Positions 1 to 4,936 are shown, counted from the first letter of the stretch. The stretch: DNA of 11,846 nucleotides from an uncultured Alphaproteobacteria bacterium (GCA_944392285.1 CALXWF010000132.1:1-11846), one strand, 5' to 3'. The notes: generated from the letters alone by a model not told the origin. Program-made: numbers and translations.

Positions 1-1
1 G

Positions 2-856
2 AATGACTTGGTCCGCGGAACTTGCCGCTATGAAGCCGAAAACCTGAGCGACCCGGTCGTTATCCGTGAGGACGGTAGTTTCTTGTATCATTTGCCTTCC
101 GTTATAGATGATGTTGACTTCGGCATCACCCATATCGTGCGCGGTGAAGATCATGTTACCAACACGGCGGCACAAATCCAAATGTTTGAGGCCATCGGTG
201 GTAAGGTGCCGACTTTTGCACATTTACCCTTGCTGACCGGCAAAGAGGGCAAACTCTCCAAACGCTTGGGAAGTTTGGGCGTCAGAGAGCTGCGCGCTGA
301 GGGAATCGAGGCCATGGCGATTTGCTCATATTTAGCCAAACTCGGCACATCTGAAGCCATAGAGCCTTATTTTGACTTAGAAACTTTGGCCGCCTCGTTA
401 GACTTTGGCAAAATCGGCCGCGCCCAGCCCAAGTTTTCTGAAGAAGAGTTACAGCATTTTAATACTCACTACGTTCGTTCGCTGCCTTATGAGGCCGTAA
501 AAGACCGTGTTGAAGTTGATAAAACCTTTTGGGAGGCCGTTAAAGGCAACCTTAATCGGGTAGATGATATTAATCTTTGGCACAATATTTGCGGTCAGGA
601 GTTGACGCCGCAAATGGAAGATGCCGAGTTAACCTCTATGGCGGCAGATTTGCTGCCCCCGGAACCATGGAGTCTAGACACCTGGAAACAGTGGGTTGAT
701 TTGCTCAAAACCAAGACCGATAAAAAAGGCAAAGCCTTGTTCCACCCGATTCGTCTGGCCTTAACCGCCCAAGACAATGGTCCGGAGCTGCAACAGCTCT
801 TACCGTTAATCGGTCGTGAAAAGGCATATAAACGCCTCAAAGGTCAAAGAAGCTAA
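2..856 (+). CDS. gltX: Glutamyl-tRNA synthetase, C-terminal part (5' end outside window)
   Basis: Class I aminoacyl-tRNA synthetase that charges tRNA-Glu with glutamate in the cytoplasm; in many alphaproteobacteria it or a paralogue also charges tRNA-Gln. The frame is open from base 2, so the gene begins upstream; about 284 codons of a protein that is usually 440-480 aa are present. The visible part starts late in the catalytic domain. It includes the conserved stretch reading SDPVVIREDG, then GITHIVRGEDHVTNTAAQ, and the KMSKS-loop equivalent KLSKR at bases 251-265, the ATP-binding signature of this family. The rest, from about base 400, is the helical anticodon-binding domain. The HIGH motif must lie upstream of the window. 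An internal TTG near base 8 is not a start, because conserved sequence runs through it. The gene ends with TAA just before a strong hairpin terminator, so it closes its transcription unit. Confidence 0.96.
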   Translation, partial: NDLVRGTCRYEAENLSDPVVIREDGSFLYHLPSVIDDVDFGITHIVRGEDHVTNTAAQIQMFEAIGGKVPTFAHLPLLTGKEGKLSKRLGSLGVRELRAEGIEAMAICSYLAKLGTSEAIEPYFDLETLAASLDFGKIGRAQPKFSEEELQHFNTHYVRSLPYEAVKDRVEVDKTFWEAVKGNLNRVDDINLWHNICGQELTPQMEDAELTSMAADLLPPEPWSLDTWKQWVDLLKTKTDKKGKALFHPIRLALTAQDNGPELQQLLPLIGREKAYKRLKGQRS

Positions 857-863
857 AGCCAAA

Positions 864-889
864 GCCTCTCTTGCGAGAGGCTTTTTTTT
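864..889 (+). terminator. Rho-independent terminator of gltX
   Basis: A perfect 7-bp GC-rich stem (GCCTCTC at 864-870 with GAGAGGC at 875-881) has a 4-nt loop and is followed by eight T residues (882-889). It begins 8 nt after the gltX stop codon. Confidence 0.93.
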
Positions 890-932
890 GCAAAATTATC
901 TTGTATCTACCAAAAATCTGTGTTAGCTTTCC

Positions 933-954
933 GACAAAATAAAATTATTTTGTC
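933..954. promoter_or_regulatory. 10-bp-arm palindrome just upstream of the 318-aa gene
   Basis: GACAAAATAA (933-942) is the exact reverse complement of TTATTTTGTC (945-954), with two bases between them. The right arm ends 11 bp before the ATG at 966, where a ribosome-binding site would be expected but none is visible. A weak promoter-like pair lies just upstream (TTGTAT 901-906, TAGCTT 924-929, 17-bp spacing). The position would suit an operator overlapping the transcription start, or an RNA hairpin over the translation start. Which of these applies cannot be told from sequence alone. Confidence 0.4.
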
Positions 955-965
955 AAAAAATAGCT

Positions 966-1922
966 ATGAAAAAAATTATTAAATCAAAAGAAATGGATGC
1001 CGCAGCAAGGCTGTGTAATTACCATTGTGCAAACAGCAATTTCAGAAGTCATGGACAGATTGTGCGCGCAAATTATCTGCTTGTGCTTGAAGATGACCCT
1101 GATTCTGTCTTTATGGCAGTTCGTCTTTATTTTCAGATTCGGGCAGCATATCTTTATTGCCCGCAAATTATCTGTGTAGATGTCAAAACCAATATCTCTG
1201 AATTTTGGTGCGATTCGGTCGGGCGTCGAAATACGCAACTTTGCCACAGTCTGGGAGTTGATTATGAAAACATTATCACCACTTGCCAAAGCAAAAATTT
1301 GCAAGAAAGCCTGGAGGCGGTTGAAAACATTGTCAAAACAGACAAGGTAATTGCTTGCCTTAGTCAGCGTTTTTCCGGCTTGTTTGCGGTCGCTCAGGAA
1401 AAATTTGCGCCAAACTTAAATTGTTATTATGCCGTTAAACAATCTTTTTACATTAGCGAAGAATGTCATTGGTATAATATTCGGGTTATTGGCCGCTGTG
1501 CGCTTATGTTGCAGGAAGTTTCCGCGCTCAGTCATAACATACGTCAAATTGCAGGACGTTCATATGCAGAGTGGAAGAGACAAACGCCGCAGCGCGTGCT
1601 TGATGCAGAAGCTTTTTTAAGAAAACGCTATCATCTCTTTTTGCCTAAAAATTATTGGCAAAGACTGACAGATTTTTTCCGCCGTCTGTATTATTATAAC
1701 GAAGTAATGCGTAATCGAGAAAAAATCAGCGAAAGCTTAACAAAGGCAATTGTCAATCAGGCAAAATATTTGTGGCAAAACAAGTTGGTCGCTCCGGATG
1801 AAATTCCTGATTTTCATCCCAATAAACTGCTTGCCCCGGATAAAATTTCAAATTTTCACCCCAAAGAAAAGGGCGAAGGAAAAGTCTATTGGCACTATCA
1901 TAAAAATGAGCCGATGCAATAA
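966..1922 (+). CDS. Uncharacterised 318-aa protein, possibly distantly YdcF/DUF218-like
   Basis: I do not recognise this protein with confidence. The middle (about residues 65-190) alternates hydrophobic strands and helices. It contains a pattern reading LGVDYENIITTCQSKNLQES and then a strand VIACLSQRF, which recalls the YdcF/SanA/ElyC (DUF218) layout, where a conserved S/T-N stretch precedes a strand ending near an Arg. This resemblance is weak. The second half (about 200-270) is rich in Arg, Tyr, Trp and Lys and looks helical. Residues 272-285 and 286-299 are a tandem 14-residue duplication sharing APD and FHP. No signal peptide or clear membrane segment is seen, and several Cys residues are scattered through the N-terminal half. 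No good Shine-Dalgarno precedes the ATG; the start was chosen as the first ATG of the long frame, after the palindrome. The gene is A+T-richer than gltX, stands alone, and converges on galE. Confidence 0.75.
   Translation: MKKIIKSKEMDAAARLCNYHCANSNFRSHGQIVRANYLLVLEDDPDSVFMAVRLYFQIRAAYLYCPQIICVDVKTNISEFWCDSVGRRNTQLCHSLGVDYENIITTCQSKNLQESLEAVENIVKTDKVIACLSQRFSGLFAVAQEKFAPNLNCYYAVKQSFYISEECHWYNIRVIGRCALMLQEVSALSHNIRQIAGRSYAEWKRQTPQRVLDAEAFLRKRYHLFLPKNYWQRLTDFFRRLYYYNEVMRNREKISESLTKAIVNQAKYLWQNKLVAPDEIPDFHPNKLLAPDKISNFHPKEKGEGKVYWHYHKNEPMQ
1779..1862 (+). repeat. Two tandem 42-bp in-frame repeats
   Basis: Bases 1779-1820 and 1821-1862 encode NKLVAPDEIPDFHP and NKLLAPDKISNFHP in direct succession within the 318-aa protein. 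Ten of the 14 residues are identical, while the DNA has diverged at many synonymous positions (for example TTG/CTG and GCT/GCC). This suggests an old duplication rather than recent slippage. Confidence 0.85.
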
Positions 1923-1924
1923 AC

Positions 1925-1956
1925 AAAAAAGAGCCTGAATTTCAGGCTCTTTTTTT
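1925..1956. terminator. Bidirectional terminator between convergent genes
   Basis: The stem AGAGCCTGA (1930-1938) with TCAGGCTCT (1942-1950) has a 3-nt loop. It is flanked by an A run on the left and a T run on the right (1951-1956), so it can terminate both the 318-aa gene on the plus strand and galE on the minus strand. Confidence 0.9.
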
Positions 1957-1960
1957 GGCT

Positions 1961-2923
1961 TTATTGATAAACCCGCCAGGTAGAGGCAATAATATTTTCA
2001 ATGCTGCTGTGTTTGGGCTCCCAACCGAGCTTAGCTTTTGCCGCCTGTGCCGATGCCGTAAGTCTGGCCGGATCTCCGGGACGCCTTTCGGCAAAGAGAT
2101 GCGGAATTTTTCTGCCGATAACTTTTTCGCAGGCTTCAAGCATTTGTAAAACACTGGTGCCGGCCTCTGTTCCCAGATTAAAAACAGCGCTTTCGTTCGT
2201 GCGTTGCAAATAGTCCAAAGCAGCGGTATGAGCTCCTGCAAGGTCGTTTACATGAATATAATCACGAATGCAAGTACCGTCGGGCGTGTCATAATCCTGA
2301 CCGAAAATCTTTAAGCATTCCCGTTTACCGGTTGCCGCTTCCATAATAATCGGCAACAAGTTTTGCGGTGCGCTGTCCAAGCCACGAATATCGCCGTCTT
2401 CATCATAGCCGGCGGCATTAAAATAACGCAAAGCCACAAATTTAATGCCCTTAAGTTGGTCATACCAAGTCATGAGTTTTTCAATTTCAAGCTTGGTAAA
2501 ACCATAAAAATTAATCGGTAGCGTCGGGTGTTTTTCATCAATCGGCAAATATTGCGGAATACCGTAAACCGCCGCGGAAGAAGAAAACACCATATATTTA
2601 ACCCCATTATCAGCCATGGCATTAAGAATATTGATTGTGCCGCATAAATTATTTATGGCATATTTTTGCGGATTCTCCATAGATTCGCCGACCGCTTTTT
2701 TGGCAGCCAAATGCACCACTGCATCAAAGCCTTTTTGCATAACTTTTGCCAAGGCTTCACTATCTGTAATATCGCCGCGGACAAATTCTGCTTGTGAAAA
2801 AAGGTTGATTTCATGTCCTGAAGACAAATCATCAAAGACAGCGACCTCATGCCCGCAGGCAAGCAGATTCTTAACCACATGGCTGCCGATATAACCTGCG
2901 CCGCCGATAACCAAAACTTTCAT
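1961..2923 (-). CDS. galE: UDP-glucose 4-epimerase
   Basis: Interconverts UDP-glucose and UDP-galactose using tightly bound NAD+; it is the last Leloir-pathway enzyme and supplies galactosyl donors for surface polysaccharides. At 320 aa it is close to the usual 320-340. It is an extended short-chain dehydrogenase/reductase: the N-terminal Rossmann motif GGAGYIGSH gives G7-G10-G13, the catalytic serine region SSSAAVYG is at 114-121, and the YxxxK pair is Y140/K144. The stretch ALRYFNAAG and the late DYIHVNDLA motif are typical of GalE. The start is supported by a GGAGGA ribosome-binding site 5-6 nt upstream. It lies 61 bp downstream of the GNAT gene on the same strand but has its own promoter-like pair in that gap. 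It is not next to the glycogen genes, so a cell-envelope or galactose role is more likely than one in glycogen. The family is certain; the exact sugar specificity (UDP-Glc or UDP-GlcNAc) is not shown. Confidence 0.93.
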   Translation of the reverse strand: MKVLVIGGAGYIGSHVVKNLLACGHEVAVFDDLSSGHEINLFSQAEFVRGDITDSEALAKVMQKGFDAVVHLAAKKAVGESMENPQKYAINNLCGTINILNAMADNGVKYMVFSSSAAVYGIPQYLPIDEKHPTLPINFYGFTKLEIEKLMTWYDQLKGIKFVALRYFNAAGYDEDGDIRGLDSAPQNLLPIIMEAATGKRECLKIFGQDYDTPDGTCIRDYIHVNDLAGAHTAALDYLQRTNESAVFNLGTEAGTSVLQMLEACEKVIGRKIPHLFAERRPGDPARLTASAQAAKAKLGWEPKHSSIENIIASTWRVYQ

Positions 2924-2951
2924 ATCTTCCTCCGTTATTTAATTCAAGCAC

Positions 2952-2980
2952 AGTATATAACGTGAAAAAGATGAAGCCAA
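2952..2980 (-). promoter_or_regulatory. Predicted galE promoter
   Basis: On the minus strand TTGGCT (2980-2975) is followed after 17 bp by TATACT (2957-2952), which is close to the sigma-70 consensus. The predicted start near 2945 leaves a short leader of about 20 nt before the galE ATG. No terminator separates GNAT from galE, so read-through from upstream is also possible. Confidence 0.5.
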
Positions 2981-2984
2981 GTTT

Positions 2985-3800
2985 TTAGCGAGCATATGCA
3001 GAACAAAATTGCGGCAAAGAGATTCTTTTTTCCGTAACGGACTTTTGGGCCAATTTTTGCAAAGCGGCTTTGTCCCACAAACACATCAATCCCGGAATAT
3101 TATAGATATCGCTGCTCTTGTCTTTCTTTTTATAAACGACCGGAATATCGCAGCGAATAAAAAAGTCACCGCCGACCGAACGTAAAAATTTTTGTGAGTC
3201 GTTATAGATATAACAACTACTCATCATACCTTCAAACCCGCGTTGCAAAACTTCTTTGGCATAGGCTTGAATGAGGCGGCGTCCGAGACCTTCACGCTTA
3301 AAGGCGGGGTCAATATACAAAGAGCTTGAGCCGGCAATTTTTTCTTTTGCGGGCAGGGGAATGGGGCGCAAATCATCATAAGGGTCGATTCCGTAATAAT
3401 CATTGCGTTTATTCAAAAGCATGCGCTTTTTATTTTCTCTGACGTAGCGTTGATATTCCTCATCTTCCAAAGGTGTTGCATATCCTTTGCGAAAACCGAC
3501 GATTCTGTTTCCTTTTGTAGATTTAAGTTCTGCAACATAACAAATAAAGCCGCCTTCTTTTTGGTCAAGCTTGGGCATGGCTTTGCGCCAATAATCACGA
3601 AAAGTGCTAAGACTCTGCCCGGTGTCTTGTTTTTCATCAGGAACAAGCTCAGGATAGATTCTTAAAGAGGCGCCGGCCTTATCGGTTACTTTTGGGTTGA
3701 AGAAACGGTCAAAATAGGCTCTGTAAGCCAGTTCAGCCAAAGCGGCTTCATCTTTTTTTTCGGCACGACGAATAACAATTTGATTCTCAAAATTTTGCAT
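2985..3800 (-). CDS. GNAT-family N-acetyltransferase, unusually long
   Basis: Predicted cytoplasmic acetyltransferase using acetyl-CoA; the acceptor cannot be told from sequence. The GNAT core is clearest in the second half: strand SSLYIDPAF (158-166) followed by the acetyl-CoA pyrophosphate-binding loop REGLGRRL (169-176, fitting R/Q-x-x-G-x-G/A), a helix, and then MMSSCYIYNDSQKFLRSVGG (192-211), where the family carries its N-x-x-S/A-x-x-x-Y/F-x-x-x-G-F/x segment. The N-terminal strand IVIRRAEKKDEAALAELA matches the usual opening. At 271 aa it exceeds the typical 150-190. The extra length lies between about residues 40 and 150, a charged Tyr/Arg-rich insertion, plus a C-terminal tail after about 225. 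The ribosome-binding site GGAG (3811-3808) sits 7 nt before the ATG. That site is complementary to a segment upstream on the same transcript (see the leader entries). It lies downstream of yerC on the same strand, with no strong terminator between. Confidence 0.82.
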   Translation of the reverse strand: MQNFENQIVIRRAEKKDEAALAELAYRAYFDRFFNPKVTDKAGASLRIYPELVPDEKQDTGQSLSTFRDYWRKAMPKLDQKEGGFICYVAELKSTKGNRIVGFRKGYATPLEDEEYQRYVRENKKRMLLNKRNDYYGIDPYDDLRPIPLPAKEKIAGSSSLYIDPAFKREGLGRRLIQAYAKEVLQRGFEGMMSSCYIYNDSQKFLRSVGGDFFIRCDIPVVYKKKDKSSDIYNIPGLMCLWDKAALQKLAQKSVTEKRISLPQFCSAYAR

Positions 3801-3805
3801 AAAAA

Positions 3806-3879
3806 ATCTCCATCTAAAAAACAGATAAACTCAAAAAAACTGATAATTAAAAAAACAAAAAATCAGTGTCGATGGAGAT
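3806..3879 (-). promoter_or_regulatory. Possible RNA switch: leader codons complementary to the GNAT ribosome-binding site
   Basis: On the minus-strand transcript ATCTCCATC (3879-3871) can form nine perfect pairs with GATGGAGAT (3814-3806), which contains the whole GGAG site of the GNAT gene. The upstream arm lies inside the last codons of the candidate leader ORF. Between the arms is a second, weaker stem (ACTGAT 3867-3862 with ATCAGT 3844-3839) followed by a run of U residues, resembling a weak terminator. A ribosome sitting near the leader stop codon would cover the upstream arm and free the downstream site. This is inferred from complementarity only. Confidence 0.35.
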
Positions 3880-3949
3880 GATGACAAACAGCAACGTCAA
3901 AAGAATAATGATTACGTTGCATAACCGTTCTGAAAAAAGCCAAGCGCAT
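3863..3949 (-). CDS. Candidate 28-codon His-rich leader ORF
   Basis: An ATG at 3949-3947 begins only 4 nt after the yerC stop codon and opens a 28-codon frame ending in TGA at 3865-3863. A second in-frame ATG at 3922-3920 would give a 19-residue peptide, MQRNHYSFDVAVCHHLHRH. The C-terminus has four His in the last six residues, reminiscent of amino-acid-sensing leader peptides; the neighbouring gene is a YerC protein, a family that includes histidine-biosynthesis regulators in Firmicutes. Neither start has a good Shine-Dalgarno. The first could be reached by translational coupling from yerC. Its last codons overlap the segment complementary to the GNAT ribosome-binding site. It may be a chance frame; there is no evidence of conservation available here. 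Confidence 0.3.
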   Translation of the reverse strand: MRLAFFRTVMQRNHYSFDVAVCHHLHRH

Positions 3950-3953
3950 GATG

Positions 3954-4241
3954 TTATTTTGTTTGTTCATTGCGTTTTTTTCTTTTCATTCTTTTAAGCA
4001 TTAACACATAACCTTCGTTATCCTCATCTTTTAAAAATCTGGCGACGCGGGTAACGGTGGTCAAACTGGCGCCGGTAGAGGCCGAAATTTCACGATAAGA
4101 CATTTCGCCTTCATCAAGTAATTTGGCAATCTCCCAACGGTCATTAAAATCGCGGAGTTCTTTTGGGGTGCATAAGTCCTTAAGAAAACGCTGACATTCG
4201 TCCCGATTTTTCAAAGAAGCTACGGCATCAAAAATATCCAT
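3954..4241 (-). CDS. YerC/YecD-family TrpR-like transcriptional regulator
   Basis: A 95-aa protein of the TrpR superfamily (YerC/YecD group). Members are small dimeric helical DNA-binding repressors; Firmicute relatives have been described as histidine-biosynthesis repressors (HisR), but the effector here is unknown. The sequence is all helical, with the family's N-terminal stretch (LKDLCTPKELRDFNDRWEIAKLL cut by position: about residues 20-42), a helix-turn-helix around 46-70 containing YREISASTGASLTTVTRVARF minus its last residue, and a strongly basic tail (KRMKRKKR, 83-90). I chose the ATG at 4241-4239 because a TTGGAG ribosome-binding site lies 6 nt before it. A TTG 12 bases further upstream overlaps that site and is unlikely. 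A 24-bp palindrome overlaps the predicted -10 box just upstream and suggests autorepression. The gene is first in a minus-strand unit with the leader ORF and GNAT, and is divergent from the structured-leader unit. Confidence 0.85.
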   Translation of the reverse strand: MDIFDAVASLKNRDECQRFLKDLCTPKELRDFNDRWEIAKLLDEGEMSYREISASTGASLTTVTRVARFLKDEDNEGYVLMLKRMKRKKRNEQTK

Positions 4242-4256
4242 AATCCACTCCAACTG

Positions 4257-4280
4257 TTTTAATGTGGTGGAACATTAAAA
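4257..4280. promoter_or_regulatory. Palindromic operator candidate at the yerC promoter
   Basis: TTTTAATGT (4257-4265) and ACATTAAAA (4272-4280) form nine-base perfect inverted arms around a 6-bp centre, GGTGGA. The palindrome overlaps the predicted yerC -10 box and lies between the promoter and the ribosome-binding site, which is where a repressor would block its own gene. The assignment to YerC is inference from position. Confidence 0.55.
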
Positions 4281-4300
4281 CAAAAGATATTCTCTGTCAA
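4272..4300 (-). promoter_or_regulatory. Predicted yerC promoter
   Basis: A perfect -35 box, TTGACA (4300-4295 on the minus strand), is followed after 17 bp by TAATGT (4277-4272), a modest -10 box. The -10 falls inside the palindrome described at 4257-4280. Confidence 0.55.
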
Positions 4301-4316
4301 GTATAAATTTTTTTAA

Positions 4317-4344
4317 TTGATTATCCCAAGATTATTATTATAAT
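4317..4344 (+). promoter_or_regulatory. Predicted promoter of the structured leader RNA
   Basis: TTGATT (4317-4322) is followed after 16 bp by a perfect TATAAT (4339-4344). Transcription would start near 4351. It is divergent from the yerC promoter; the two -35 boxes lie 16 bp apart. Confidence 0.5.
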
Positions 4345-4350
4345 AACAGC

Positions 4351-4570
4351 GTGCGGGCTTTCCGCCGTTATAAAATTATTATTATGAAGCTATGAGGAAT
4401 TCCATCCTTACCGAATAACATAGTCAAATAGTTAGGTAGCAAAAACATTGACACTTACTACGTAGCAATACGGAGGAGTGCAATGAATAAGCTATTTGAA
4501 GCAAATAAGTTGCTGCGCTTGGTACGTATGGAAAACTCCTCCACCTCATTTAAGGTGGAGTTTGTTTTTT
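4351..4570 (+). ncRNA. Candidate structured leader RNA / attenuator of about 220 nt
   Basis: From the predicted start near 4351 to the T-tract at 4561-4570 the plus strand holds several local helices. They are GCGG/CCGC at 4353-4365; CTATG (4391-4395) with CATAG (4419-4423) enclosing AGGA/TCCT; and TATTTG/CAAATA (4493-4507), with GCAA/TTGC outside it. The 3' part contains mutually exclusive pairings. GGAGGAGT (4472-4479) pairs with ACTCCTCC (4535-4542). AAAACTCC (4532-4539) pairs with GGAGTTTT (4578-4585). CTCCACCT (4539-4546) pairs with AGGTGGAG (4553-4560) as a terminator. I do not recognise a known riboswitch, 6S, SRP, tmRNA or RNase P signature. It could be a free small RNA ending at the terminator, or a leader controlling the 60-aa gene. 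Confidence 0.4.
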
Positions 4571-4572
4571 AA
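4483..4572 (+). CDS. Candidate 29-codon leader peptide ORF
   Basis: An ATG preceded by a near-ideal ribosome-binding site (GGAGG at 4472-4476, 6-nt spacer) opens a 29-codon frame ending in TAA at 4570-4572. The peptide starts MNKLFEANKLLRLVRM, an amphipathic basic stretch, and ends in KVEFVF. The last third of the ORF is encoded by the terminator hairpin and the first part of its T-tract, so a ribosome reaching the end would disrupt the terminator. It ends 16 bp before the 60-aa gene. The strong initiation site argues for real translation; the terminator-encoded C-terminus argues that the peptide matters more as a sensor than as a product. No bias towards a single amino acid is seen. Confidence 0.42.
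   Translation: MNKLFEANKLLRLVRMENSSTSFKVEFVF
4539..4570 (+). terminator. Intrinsic terminator or attenuator before the 60-aa gene
   Basis: CTCCACCT (4539-4546) and AGGTGGAG (4553-4560) form an 8-bp stem with a 6-nt loop, followed by TTTGTTTTTT. Its left arm overlaps by four bases a segment able to pair with the Shine-Dalgarno of the 29-codon ORF, so termination could be conditional. Confidence 0.8.
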
Positions 4573-4588
4573 ATTGCGGAGTTTTAGT

Positions 4589-4771
4589 ATGGATACACAA
4601 GTTAATACACGCGCCGAAGGCCAAATAAAAAAACACAAGCAACACATTTCAGCCCAATCTCAAGACAAAGAAGCAGAAACTTTGTTAAAAGCCTATTATG
4701 CCATTCCCGACCGCCTAGTTGCAAAACGCATTTTTGATCTGATTTGTTATCTTGCCAAGCCAAGAGCATAA
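4589..4771 (+). CDS. Small uncharacterised 60-aa protein
   Basis: I do not recognise the family. The protein begins with a polar, Gln/Lys/Thr-rich and probably disordered stretch (1-27) and continues into a predicted amphipathic helical part. That part contains ETLLKAYYAIPDRLVAKR and the hydrophobic FDLICYLAK near the C-terminus. There is no signal peptide; the hydrophobic end is too short to be a clear membrane segment. The ATG was chosen because GGAG (4578-4581) lies 7 nt upstream; the frame could be extended upstream across the terminator from 4496, but that extension reads through structured leader sequence and has no ribosome-binding site. The gene lies directly behind the attenuator-like structure, and its ribosome-binding site is complementary to the same anti-Shine-Dalgarno element as the 29-codon ORF. 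Expression is therefore probably conditional. Confidence 0.55.
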   Translation: MDTQVNTRAEGQIKKHKQHISAQSQDKEAETLLKAYYAIPDRLVAKRIFDLICYLAKPRA

Positions 4772-4776
4772 AGAAA

Positions 4777-4804
4777 AAAGCCTTGCAATAAAATGCAAGG
4801 CTTT
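4777..4804. terminator. Terminator shared by tRNA-Leu (minus) and the 60-aa gene (plus)
   Basis: AAGCCTTGCA (4778-4787) pairs perfectly with TGCAAGGCTT (4794-4803) around a 6-nt loop, with one further A-T pair outside. On the minus strand it is followed by a T-rich tract (4779 downwards), making it a good terminator for the tRNA. On the plus strand the T-run is short (TTTAATT). Confidence 0.85.
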
Positions 4805-4807
4805 AAT

Positions 4808-4893
4808 TGGTAGGGGTAGTCAGACTCGAACTGACACGGCCTGAGGCCACAAGATTTTGAGTCTAGCGCGTCTACCAGTTCCGCCATACCCCC
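4808..4893 (-). tRNA. tRNA-Leu, anticodon CAA
   Basis: An 86-nt class II tRNA with encoded CCA (4810-4808). The 7-bp acceptor stem pairs GGGGGTA with TACCCCT (first pair G-U wobble), discriminator A at 4811. The D-arm is typical of tRNA-Leu (GGTAGAC). The anticodon loop CTCAAAA (4861-4855) carries CAA, reading UUG codons. A long variable arm contains GGCC-TCA-GGCC, and the T-arm reads GTCAG-TTCGAGT-CTGAC. The anticodon stem CTAGA/TCTTG has a U-U mismatch at positions 28/42. A promoter lies just upstream. Confidence 0.97.
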
Positions 4894-4907
4894 TCAAAAC
4901 AAAAAGA

Positions 4908-4936
4908 TAAATATAATAATAATTTCCATACGTCAA
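4908..4936 (-). promoter_or_regulatory. Predicted tRNA-Leu promoter
   Basis: On the minus strand TTGACG (4936-4931) is followed after 17 bp by TATTTA (4913-4908). Transcription would start near 4900, about 7 nt before the mature tRNA 5' end. Confidence 0.6.

Noticed and set aside
4242..4253. TTG start for yerC 12 bases upstream of the chosen ATG
   Set aside because: The TTG is itself part of the TTGGAG ribosome-binding site used by the ATG at 4241.
4331..4389. Two ATT/TAA-rich trinucleotide runs (4331-4345 and 4374-4385) as arms of a long hairpin
   Set aside because: The runs are of the same kind but do not pair in register; only about 5 bases at the inner side (ATAAC/GTTAT) are complementary.
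4448..4453. TTGACA in the leader region as a second promoter
   Set aside because: No acceptable -10 box is found 15-19 bp downstream; the position is occupied by the Shine-Dalgarno of the 29-codon ORF.
4351..4570. 6S RNA, SRP RNA, tmRNA or RNase P RNA in the gap upstream of the 60-aa gene
   Set aside because: None of the conserved sequence signatures of these RNAs is visible, and the ends do not pair to close a single long rod as in 6S RNA.
4496..4588. Upstream extension of the 60-aa gene in the same frame to an ATG at 4496
   Set aside because: The extension runs through the terminator hairpin and T-tract, has no ribosome-binding site, and gives a Cys/Trp/Pro-rich segment unlike the rest. 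The ATG at 4589 has GGAG at the right distance.
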